11,078 nucleotides of DNA, taken from an uncultured Atopobiaceae bacterium. Its GTDB lineage: Bacteria; Actinomycetota; Coriobacteriia; Coriobacteriales; Atopobiaceae. The stretch covers positions 1 through 11,078 of the forward strand of contig CANPVI010000034.1 of assembly GCA_947581665.1 (NCBI GenBank), read 5' to 3'. Below the pieces are notes generated by a model that saw nothing but the letters and a program-made list of their open reading frames with translations, was not told the origin of the DNA and searched no databases. The position numbers were made by a program, and so were the translations under genes. Shown one piece after another: positions 5,647-11,078 of the stretch (positions are counted from its first letter, which is position 1; every line of letters begins with the position of its first letter).

Positions 5647-6306
5647 TCACGGAATGCGATAGTGGCCTACGAGGTCACCTCGTGATTCGAGAATGTCCTG
5701 CTCAAAGGCCGTTTGGAAGGGGCCATCGTGGTGGATCACGTAGGGCACGCCGCGCGCGTTTCGCCGGTCTGACACGACGCCGATGTGATCCTCGAAGACG
5801 ACGATATCGCCGCCTTGCCAAGCCTCCACGTCTGAAAGATCGTTCGTGAGCGTCTCCGCGTTGCGCGGGAAGTAGACGCGCAAGTTCTTCACCCTTCGAA
5901 AATCGATTGCCGGATCGGGCGCTTCGATGGCGTAGGCCTCGGGGTTCGCGGCAACGTCGGCCGCGACGAGCTCCATGAGGTCGTAGCCCGCGCCTTTGCA
6001 CGCAAACGCCACCACATCCGTGCACACGCCATAGCCGTCGTCGGGGTAGCCGTCCGCGTAATAGCGGCTTTCGTACTTCGGCTGCGTGGCCACGTAGCCG
6101 AGCGCGCCTTGGAGGATGTCCGTCTGGTCGTCGATGCCATCGCCATCCGCGTCGAGCGGGCTCGTGAGCTGGGGAATTTCGCCCGCATAGGCGTCAGTGG
6201 GCCTCGCTGCGGAAGTGCGCTGGTAGGGCACGAGCACGAAGAGCGCGGGCGCCGCCGCTGCGAGCGCCAGACACACCACGATTGCAATGCGTCCGCGCCT
6301 CGTCAT
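5647..6306 (-). CDS. Exported DUF1287 protein (YijF-like, NlpC/P60-type fold)
   Basis: The 219-residue protein starts with a basic MTRRGR and a hydrophobic segment (7-26), a signal peptide or membrane anchor, so it acts outside the membrane. The DUF1287 domain runs from about 60 to 217. GYGVCTDVVAFA (91-102) carries the probable nucleophile Cys95, GDIVVFEDHIGVVSD (166-180) the probable His174, and IHHDG (191-195) a further conserved segment. LDADGDGIDDQTDI (51-64) looks like a calcium-binding EF-hand loop at the start of the domain, which is unusual decoration. DUF1287 proteins are thought to be cysteine amidase/peptidase-like enzymes of the envelope; the substrate is unknown. The start has GAGGAGGTGCG before ATG. 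It is a single gene, convergent to the microprotein. Confidence 0.85.
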   Translation of the reverse strand: MTRRGRIAIVVCLALAAAAPALFVLVPYQRTSAARPTDAYAGEIPQLTSPLDADGDGIDDQTDILQGALGYVATQPKYESRYYADGYPDDGYGVCTDVVAFACKGAGYDLMELVAADVAANPEAYAIEAPDPAIDFRRVKNLRVYFPRNAETLTNDLSDVEAWQGGDIVVFEDHIGVVSDRRNARGVPYVIHHDGPFQTAFEQDILESRGDLVGHYRIP

Positions 6307-6408
6307 CGCACCTCCTCGCGCTTCGTGGCCACGGAGGAGAGTCTACCGAGAAGGAGTTGCGCCTACACCCTGCCGCGGCGGGCTCACGTCCGCCCAGGCG
6401 TTGTCGTG

Positions 6409-6613
6409 GAGGCTCCTCAATCGCCTTTTGAACCGCGGAGGCAGCTTAATCGCGCACGCGTTTTGCCATGTGAAGGTCGAATCGCCCCGTTTTGCGAGAT
6501 TGAAAGCCCTCCACGCCACTGGATGCGAGATTGAAGACCCTCCACGCCAACATATCGAAAATCGCGTGCGTGACTAAGGGGCCCCCACGACTTGAAAGGC
6601 GATTTAGGGGCCT
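6409..6613. repeat. Long imperfect palindromic element, family 4
   Basis: Two arms of about 62 bases (6409-6470 and 6552-6613) are inverted copies at roughly 80-85% identity by eye. Well-matched blocks are GAGGC-CCT-AATCGCCTTT and CTTARTCRCGCACGCG. Between them lie two near-identical direct units (6493-6518 and 6524-6549), TGCGAGATTGAA followed by CCCTCCACGCCA. These direct units resemble the inverse of the left flank CGTGGAGGCTCCTCAATC, so the element is built from related sub-units. It occupies most of the 347-base gap between the DUF1287 gene and hepT. Open frames here (6109-6577) look like repeat readthrough. Confidence 0.75.
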
Positions 6614-6653
6614 CGATGCCAATCCGTGGGCGAGCACACCCAAAACAGCGGCA

Positions 6654-6998
6654 TCACTCTGTTTCTTCAAGAATGATCTTCACCTGATCGATGAAATCTG
6701 GGAGCTTATCGAAGATAGCAGTGCACACGATCGCCCAGTCGGTGCCTTCGTAGTCGTGCACAAGCCTGTGGCGCATGCCGGCAATCTGCCACCAGGGTAT
6801 TTCCGGATAGCGATCTGTCACGTATTCAGAAATCCGATTTGCTTGCTCGCCAATCTGCGTGAGTGGTGTGGTCACGAGCCATTGAATCTCTGTGTCGCTC
6901 GCAAGGATCTCGGGCGTGATCCCGTGTTTCTCCACTGTGTCGAGCAGCTCTTCGCCGACTTCCACGATGCGCTCGAGCCTTCTACGGTCGCTGTTCAT
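6654..6998 (-). CDS. hepT: HepT-like RNase toxin (DUF86)
   Basis: A 114-residue alpha-helical HEPN-family protein, the usual length for HepT. The active-site signature R-x4-H-x-Y is present as RHRLVHDY (80-87). TPLTQIGEQANRISE (44-58) and PWWQIAGMRHRLVHDYEGTDW (72-92) are typical of DUF86. Such proteins are toxin RNases, or HEPN partners, neutralised by a MntA-type nucleotidyltransferase that AMPylates the HepT tyrosine, here Tyr87. The start overlaps the stop of the mntA gene by ATGA, indicating translational coupling. Codon use and GC are clearly lower than in neighbouring genes, which suggests acquisition by transfer. The active site looks intact. Confidence 0.92.
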   Translation of the reverse strand: MNSDRRRLERIVEVGEELLDTVEKHGITPEILASDTEIQWLVTTPLTQIGEQANRISEYVTDRYPEIPWWQIAGMRHRLVHDYEGTDWAIVCTAIFDKLPDFIDQVKIILEETE

Positions 6999-7291
6999 AG
7001 GGGCACTGCCTCGGCGAGTACGGTGTTTCTGAACTCCCCGGGGAGGAGTTCAGAGATCTCATACACGTCTACGGCTTTTCCGGTCGCGCGGTGCAGCCCT
7101 TCGGCCACGCCAAACACGTTGAAGAGCTCGGAATCCTCGTCCATCACCAAAAGCACGTCGATATCCGAGCGCGAGGTGGCTTCGCCTCTCCCGTAAGAGC
7201 CGAAAAGGCTTGCGGACGCCATGCCGAACCTCTCGAGGAGAGGGTCGATAATGGACTTTAGCTCGTCTTTTGTGTAGATCTTCTCGTCCAT
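6995..7291 (-). CDS. mntA: MntA-like nucleotidyltransferase antitoxin
   Basis: A minimal nucleotidyltransferase of 98 residues from the chosen start MDEKIYTKDELK. The catalytic signature GSYGRGEATSRSDIDVLLV (GS-x10-D-x-D) is intact. The C-terminal part DVYEISELL..EFRNTVLAEAVPL fits the MntA family. It should transfer AMP to the tyrosine of HepT and so block the toxin. Start choice: an in-frame ATG at 7336 adds 15 residues that do not look like the family, and its GAGGA abuts the codon with no spacing. The ATG at 7291 lacks a good Shine-Dalgarno but has a TAGAAT box eight bases upstream, so a very short leader or leaderless mRNA is possible. It is the first gene of a two-gene operon with hepT. 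Confidence 0.9.
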   Translation of the reverse strand: MDEKIYTKDELKSIIDPLLERFGMASASLFGSYGRGEATSRSDIDVLLVMDEDSELFNVFGVAEGLHRATGKAVDVYEISELLPGEFRNTVLAEAVPL

Positions 7292-7298
7292 GGGCTTG

Positions 7299-7304
7299 AT
7301 TCTA
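7299..7304 (-). promoter_or_regulatory. Possible -10 box of the mntA-hepT operon
   Basis: TAGAAT on the minus strand lies eight bases before the preferred mntA start. The best -35 candidate (CTGAAA) is 19 bases upstream, which is weak. If used, the transcript would be leaderless or nearly so. Confidence 0.3.
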
Positions 7305-7364
7305 CCATCGTCTTCGCACGTGCTTTCAGGCGCCATTCCTCGAGATAAGCGGCCACGCGGTGGC

Positions 7365-8720
7365 CTACCCCCTGCCGCGGCGCGCGAGGAGGGCGGCCAG
7401 TGCGGCGATGCCGATGCCGAGGGCGCAGAGCACGGCGAGGGCGTGCAGGCGCTCGGCGCGCGTGTCGCCGAGGATGGCGAGGAGATCGTCCACGGTCTGG
7501 CGCGAGGCTTGGTGCTTGCGAAACTCGTGGAGCTCCGCCTCGGAAAGCGGCGTATCGGGATCGATCGCGCGCGTGCCCGCGCGGCGGAGGTGGCCGATGA
7601 AGGCCCGCGCGTCCTCGCCGAGGTCCGTGCGCGCCTCGCTCACGTAGCTTCCCGCGAGCGCGATGACGAGTGAGCCGACGTAGTGCTGGGCGTCGTGGTC
7701 GAGCTTGAGGATCTGGCCGAGGAGCCGTATGAACATCCGCGGGTTTCCCGAGCAGAGCTGCGTGAGCGTCTCGATGCGCGCGGCCGCGACGGCGGCGAAG
7801 AACTCGTCGAAGACGCGCTTGCGTGTGGCGTTATCCGCGTCGTGGAACCAGTCGTTGAAGTCCTTCGAGTAGGAGAGCGCGATCGGGTCGATCTCCTGCG
7901 GCTCGACGGCCACGAGGCGGCTCCCCATGACCTCCCAGCTCGTGGCCGAGTGCTGGAGCATGCCCTTGGCGCTCGAGGCCACGATCTTCGTGGGGCTCTG
8001 GCGGCAGAGGAGCTGTCCCACGATGTCGAAGTGCGGCACGTAGAGGCGCACGCGATCCTGCACGTTGGCATAGGGCGTGCGCGCGATCACCTGCTGGGCG
8101 AAGCCGGGGCCGTCCATGTCCCAGATGCGCACCACCTTCGCGCGGGCGGCCTCGCTCGCGTGCGCCGCCGCGAAGACGGCGAGGTTTCCGCCCTTGGAGT
8201 GGCCGCCGAGCATGATCGGCCCGTCGACGCGCGAGGCGACGTCGTCGAGGTAGCGCCGCGCGTCCACCTGCGCCGGCGTGACCTCGTAGGACATGTCGAA
8301 GTTCTCGTGCCACCCCACGAGCGTGTCATCGGTGCCGCGAAAGGAGAGGTAGGTGGTGCCGTCGTCGAGCGCGATGGAGAGCGCACCGAACTGCTCTGCG
8401 GTGGCGGAGTCGAGCGTGTCCACGTAGTTCGCGAGCTGCGCGCCCGCAAAGCGCCGCCCGGAGGCCATCTTCTGCGGCAGGAGCTCGACGATGGGATCGG
8501 TGAAGGAGGGTGTGGCATAGAGGCCGAGCTTGCCGTTTCGGGCCTGGAAGGCGGGAGCGGCTTCGGCGACGCTGACACTGCCCTGCCCCGGCCCGGGCAC
8601 GACGCCCGCGAGACGCACATACGAGAGGTTCGCGAGCACAAGGGCATCCACCTCGTTGAACGGCACCTGCTCGAACGTCAGATCGCCGTACCAATCGAGG
8701 TAATCGAAGAAGTTCGCCAT
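7365..8720 (-). CDS. DUF2974 (Mbeg1-like) alpha/beta hydrolase, lipase-like
   Basis: The 451-residue protein opens with the typical ANFFDYLDWYGDLTFEQVPFNEVDALVLANLSYV (2-35). A lipase-like strand and loop follow (TTYLSFRGTDDTLVGWHENFDMSY, 122-145), then a nucleophile elbow GGHSKGGNLA (172-181) with Ser175. The remaining acid and His are probably in the HFDIVGQL region and beyond. A C-terminal hydrophobic helix (about 428-447) and RRGRG tail suggest a tail-anchored membrane protein. DUF2974 proteins are common in Firmicutes and Coriobacteriia; the substrate is unknown and lipid esterase activity is inferred from the fold. The start at 8720 has GGGGAG about seven bases upstream. An ATG six codons earlier (8738) has a poorer site. 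The minus-strand neighbour mntA lies downstream. Confidence 0.88.
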   Translation of the reverse strand: MANFFDYLDWYGDLTFEQVPFNEVDALVLANLSYVRLAGVVPGPGQGSVSVAEAAPAFQARNGKLGLYATPSFTDPIVELLPQKMASGRRFAGAQLANYVDTLDSATAEQFGALSIALDDGTTYLSFRGTDDTLVGWHENFDMSYEVTPAQVDARRYLDDVASRVDGPIMLGGHSKGGNLAVFAAAHASEAARAKVVRIWDMDGPGFAQQVIARTPYANVQDRVRLYVPHFDIVGQLLCRQSPTKIVASSAKGMLQHSATSWEVMGSRLVAVEPQEIDPIALSYSKDFNDWFHDADNATRKRVFDEFFAAVAAARIETLTQLCSGNPRMFIRLLGQILKLDHDAQHYVGSLVIALAGSYVSEARTDLGEDARAFIGHLRRAGTRAIDPDTPLSEAELHEFRKHQASRQTVDDLLAILGDTRAERLHALAVLCALGIGIAALAALLARRGRG

Positions 8721-8798
8721 GTCGCCGCTCCCCACCATCGCGTCCTAGAGGCCTTATGCCCCCTTGTCCACTCGACTCGAACCACGCAACTTTGATTT

Positions 8799-8859
8799 CA
8801 CCGAGGAGGGCCGTCTACCGTGCACGCGAAGCGTGCGCGGTAGACGGCCCTCCTCGGTG
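8799..8859. repeat. 29-bp near-perfect hairpin, intergenic
   Basis: The 22-base arms 8799-8820 and 8838-8859 pair perfectly. After one T-G wobble, GCACGC (8822-8827) pairs with GCGTGC (8831-8836) around a GAA loop. The result is a 61-base, GC-rich, almost uninterrupted hairpin. No U-tract follows on either strand, so it is not a standard terminator. It lies between the end of the YARHG gene (8938) and the start of the DUF2974 gene (8720), both on the minus strand. It could be a processing or attenuation site, a REP-like element, or a small structured RNA. Confidence 0.85.
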
Positions 8860-8873
8860 TGGCTGAAGAATCA

Positions 8874-8902
8874 CTCCATCTCGCGTAAAACGCGAGATGG
8901 AG
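8874..8902 (-). terminator. 12-bp hairpin downstream of the YARHG gene
   Basis: CTCCATCTCGCG (8874-8885) pairs perfectly with CGCGAGATGGAG (8891-8902) around TAAAA. In the minus direction it starts 36 bases after the stop at 8938 and is followed by TGATTCTTC, a poor U-tract. It is probably a weak terminator for the amidase/YARHG operon. The 29-bp hairpin follows 15 bases further on. Confidence 0.55.
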
Positions 8903-8937
8903 CTCATTATTGGCCAAGCCCATTCGGGCAAATGAAA

Positions 8938-9822
8938 CTAGTTGAGGTATTCGGAGCCGCGTTCCTTCTCGAGCGCGAGGATCGTGTTCGCGTTATCGAT
9001 CTCGAGCTTCGTCATCTCGCTTTCCGAGAAATCGGGGTCCACGGAGTACCAATCCATGTGACTGAAGAACTCCTGCAGGTCATCGCGCTTGAACGCGTAG
9101 CCGTGACGCGCGTAGATCTCATTGCGGGCCACGCAGAGCTCCCAATCGTTCATCCAGCTCACGTCATCGGTCGTGATGGTCCTCGTGTTGGAGCCCGAAA
9201 GCACCTCGCCGCCGTTGCCCACGCGCACCGTGGGATAGCCCGCAGGCGCGGTGATGTAGGCGCCGTCGCCGCCCTCCCCGTAGACGACGGAGCTGTCGTC
9301 CGAGCTCCCGCCCGGCACCACGATCACCGTGGAGCCGGAATCCTTCTTCGCGTCGTCGAGCTCCTGCTGCAGCTTTTCCTTCTCGGCCTGAGTGGCCTCG
9401 AGCTCGGCTTGCGCGGCATCCGCATCGGCCTGCGCGGCCTCGGCGGCGGCCGCCTGCGCGGCGGCGGAGTTCTCGAAGATGCCCGTGGTGAGGCCGAGCG
9501 GGTTCAGGAAGTAGAAGAGCGCGAAGCCCACGACGGCCACGGCCGCCACCACGCCGAGCGTGATGCCCACGACCTTGCCCGTACCGCCCTTGCGCGCTGG
9601 CGCGGGCGCTGGCTGCTCGGGCTCCGGATACTGCGGCGGCATGGTGGGCGGAAGCTGCGTCGACGTGTCCTGCGCGGACTGCGCAGGTTGCGCGGGTTGC
9701 GTGGGTTGCGTGGATTGCGCTGGCTGCGCGGCCTGCTCGGGTTCCTCGACCGACATGCCGCAGTTCGTGCAGAAGCGCACGCCCTCTTCCAGCTCAGCGC
9801 CGCAATTCGTGCAGAAAGCCAT
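8938..9822 (-). CDS. Zinc-ribbon, membrane-anchored YARHG-domain protein
   Basis: A 294-residue protein with five parts. An N-terminal zinc ribbon, FCTNCGAELEEGVRFCTNCG (3-22), has Cys4, 7, 18 and 21. A Gln/Pro/Ala-rich linker (25-78) is partly encoded by 9-base tandem repeats of the GTTGCGCGG kind. One transmembrane helix spans 83-105. An Ala/Glu-rich coiled coil spans about 118-162. The C-terminal YARHG domain (about 222-290) contains CVARNEIYARHGYAFK, FFSHMDWYSVD and EMTKLEIDNANTILALE. The zinc ribbon should be cytosolic and YARHG extracellular; YARHG domains are thought to bind envelope components. The start is MAFC, with GAGGGG upstream; 36 extra in-frame codons overlap the amidase gene and look spurious. 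It lies 20 bases after the amidase gene and is probably co-transcribed with it. Confidence 0.9.
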   Translation of the reverse strand: MAFCTNCGAELEEGVRFCTNCGMSVEEPEQAAQPAQSTQPTQPAQPAQSAQDTSTQLPPTMPPQYPEPEQPAPAPARKGGTGKVVGITLGVVAAVAVVGFALFYFLNPLGLTTGIFENSAAAQAAAAEAAQADADAAQAELEATQAEKEKLQQELDDAKKDSGSTVIVVPGGSSDDSSVVYGEGGDGAYITAPAGYPTVRVGNGGEVLSGSNTRTITTDDVSWMNDWELCVARNEIYARHGYAFKRDDLQEFFSHMDWYSVDPDFSESEMTKLEIDNANTILALEKERGSEYLN

Positions 9823-9842
9823 GGTCGCTTCCCCTCGCCTTC

Positions 9843-10658
9843 CTAGCGTCCGTCGTGCGTGCGGGTGGCCTGGTAGTTCGCCAGGTACCCCGCGAACTCG
9901 GGCGACGTGTCGGAGTTGCCGCTCCGCCACGCCTTATGGTCGATGATCTGGCTCTCCGAGCCAAAGTACGCGTCGATGTAGGCGATGAGGGCGTCGAGCG
10001 CCTCGAGCTGCGCCTCGGGGTAGTCCTCGTCCGTCGAGCCCTGATGGATCATCTCGATGCCGATTGAGTACGAGTTCATCCCGTAGTCGGGCGCCCAATC
10101 GCCGATCGGCGTGGTGCCGAGCTTGTCGTCGCGCGATTCGTCGGTCGTGCCGTAGTAGTCGTTGTGGCCGGCGTCGCCGAAGCCCGCGTGGTGCGCGATC
10201 TGGTCCATCGGCACGCACTGCACGATCTGGCCGTCCTTGCCGATGATGAAGTGCGAGGCGATGTGGTTGCCGTCGCTCACCCAACCGTCGATCACGTTGT
10301 AGGGCGTGCCTCCGCCCTCGGTGTCATGGAGCACGATGTACTTCTGGAACTCTGCCGTCTTGGGCCCGTGCGAGAACTCCTCGACGAAGTTCTGCTCGAT
10401 CGCGATCTCGGGGAGCTCGGGCTCGGTTTCCTCGGGCTGCTCCTCTTCGGGCTCTTCTGCGGCGGGCGCGTCCGTGGCCGCATCGTCGAGGATCGGCTCC
10501 TGCGGCCGCTCGTCGGCCGCGCCTTGCACGGCGTCGCCCAACGGTGCCGTGGCCCCGCAGCCTACGAGCCCAAGCGCAAGCGCGGCGCCCAGCATCACGG
10601 CTCCAAGCCGAGGCAGCGCCAATGGGGCATGTCGGCGTGCGTTTCCACGGAGCGGCAT
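9843..10658 (-). CDS. Lipoprotein N-acetylmuramoyl-L-alanine amidase (Amidase_2)
   Basis: A 271-residue secreted lipoprotein. The basic N-region (RGNARRH), a hydrophobic core (18-33) and lipobox LVGC (Cys34) form a lipoprotein signal. A Glu/Pro/Ala-rich, strongly acidic spacer covers about 45-90. The Amidase_2/PGRP domain (about 104-262) has YIVLHDTEGG (107-116) with zinc ligand His111, AHHAGF (155-160), YSIGIEMIHQ (197-206) and DHKAWRSGNSDTSPEF (240-255) with His241 and Asp250 as the other ligands. It should cleave the bond between N-acetylmuramic acid and L-Ala of peptidoglycan at the membrane surface. The Shine-Dalgarno before 10658 is weak. A second ATG at codon 22 has GGAG but would remove the basic N-region, so the long form is preferred. 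It is first in the pair with the YARHG gene. Confidence 0.92.
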   Translation of the reverse strand: MPLRGNARRHAPLALPRLGAVMLGAALALGLVGCGATAPLGDAVQGAADERPQEPILDDAATDAPAAEEPEEEQPEETEPELPEIAIEQNFVEEFSHGPKTAEFQKYIVLHDTEGGGTPYNVIDGWVSDGNHIASHFIIGKDGQIVQCVPMDQIAHHAGFGDAGHNDYYGTTDESRDDKLGTTPIGDWAPDYGMNSYSIGIEMIHQGSTDEDYPEAQLEALDALIAYIDAYFGSESQIIDHKAWRSGNSDTSPEFAGYLANYQATRTHDGR

Positions 10659-10772
10659 TACAGACCCTTCGACGATTGGCGATCATGACGAGCATCGCAG
10701 CATAACGCCGCCATCATAGCCGACGCCCACACACGCACACGGATCGCAAAAACTGCAGACGAGCCACGAGCG

Positions 10773-10828
10773 GCCTTCGGGTGTACGAAGCGTAGTCACG
10801 TGGACGCTTGCGGTGTACCTCGTGGCAC
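10773..10828. repeat. Two family-3 repeat units in tandem
   Basis: GGCCTTCGGGTGTAC (from about 10772) and CGCTTGCGGTGTACCTCG followed by TGGCAC (10805-10828) are direct copies, the first partial, of the unit that forms the inverted ends of the element at 4469-4622. The full copy differs from 4599-4622 (reverse complement) at about two of 24 positions. The repeat coincides with the point where the ATPase homology stops. Confidence 0.7.
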
Positions 10829-11078
10829 GGACTTGCTGGAGAAGCTGTTGATGAGGCTCGTGTCCCCGGAATCAATCAGATCGCAAAGCAACCGATTGCC
10901 CGTCGCAACCAGGGACTCCCGGAAATGAAGGGGGTAAAGGTCAAGCGTTTCCACCTTGCCGACGGGGTGGCCAGTCCCTCCGTGGACCGTAATCCCCAGT
11001 AGGGATCCCGCCGCAGCGACGGCATACTCCGGCGCGTCCTCGCAGAAGTACTTGAGGCTCGTGAGCGCCCTGGGGCAT
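10796..11078 (-). pseudogene. Truncated DUF4143-type AAA ATPase, 3' remnant
   Basis: A minus-strand frame enters from beyond the window and encodes 93 residues before a stop at 10796. It contains LTSLKYFCEDAPEYAV, AAAGSLLGITVH and GHPVGKVETLDLYPLHFRESL, then LLCDLIDSGDTSLINSFSSK. These match the region after Walker B of the AAA_14/DUF4143 ATP-binding protein family, where AAGSLLG and PVGKV..LDLYP are hallmarks. Family members continue with an LLRQYYxVGGMPEAV segment and the DUF4143 domain. Here the homology ends after SSK, and the last ten residues are read from a family-3 repeat. The gene is therefore broken at its 3' side and has lost more than half of its usual length of about 400 residues. 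The 5' part is outside the window. Function is unknown in the family. Confidence 0.8.

Noticed and set aside
6362..6381. Similarity of CCTACACCCTGCCGCGGCG here to 7363-7381
   Set aside because: About 19 bases match with one difference, but one copy encodes the C-terminus of the DUF2974 protein and no longer homology extends from it. It is probably chance in GC-rich DNA.
7683..8795. A 370-codon plus-strand frame
   Set aside because: Antisense shadow of the DUF2974 gene, with an Arg/Val/Glu/His-rich composition typical of reversed high-GC coding sequence.
8764..9846. A 360-codon plus-strand frame
   Set aside because: It begins in the 29-bp hairpin and runs antisense to the YARHG gene with Leu/Arg/Gly repeats. 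It is a shadow of the coding strand.

Overview
This is a high-GC segment with genes on both strands, strong AGGAGG-type ribosome binding sites and many intergenic inverted repeats. GC content, the protein families and the repeat style suggest a host-associated actinobacterium, most likely of the Coriobacteriia (Olsenella/Atopobiaceae/Collinsella type). That placement is inference; no rRNA or other phylogenetic marker is in the window.

Layout. Positions 1-392 hold a palindromic repeat element and the leader of hdcA. Positions 393-2991 (+) encode a pyruvoyl-dependent histidine decarboxylase proenzyme and an APC-family antiporter. Together they form a typical amino acid decarboxylation/antiport pair: histidine in, histamine and CO2 made, histamine out, with proton consumption and a proton motive force. 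Positions 3000-3400 are filled with palindromes. A four-helix membrane protein resembling KwaA of the Kiwa anti-phage system follows on the minus strand (3404-4099), without a KwaB partner. Positions 4100-4809 are a 0.7-kb non-coding stretch with at least two further repeat elements. A UlaG-like metallo-beta-lactamase-fold hydrolase (4810-5433, +) and a possible 25-residue microprotein (5541-5618, +) come next. All later genes are on the minus strand: a DUF1287 exported protein (5647-6306), a MntA/HepT toxin-antitoxin pair (6654-7291) with visibly lower GC, a DUF2974 lipase-like alpha/beta hydrolase (7365-8720), a zinc-ribbon/YARHG membrane protein (8938-9822) and a lipoprotein N-acetylmuramoyl-L-alanine amidase (9843-10658). 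The window ends in the truncated 3' part of a DUF4143-type AAA ATPase gene (10796-11078), whose homology stops at a copy of a dispersed repeat.

How it fits together. The left third is a metabolic module (histamine formation, acid resistance/energy). The right third has a cell-envelope flavour: a peptidoglycan amidase, an anchored zinc-ribbon/YARHG protein and an NlpC/P60-like DUF1287 protein. Between them lie accessory genes (KwaA-like, MntA/HepT, broken ATPase). The spaces are occupied by at least four families of palindromic, REP/MITE-like elements, which suggests a plastic region shaped by small repeats.
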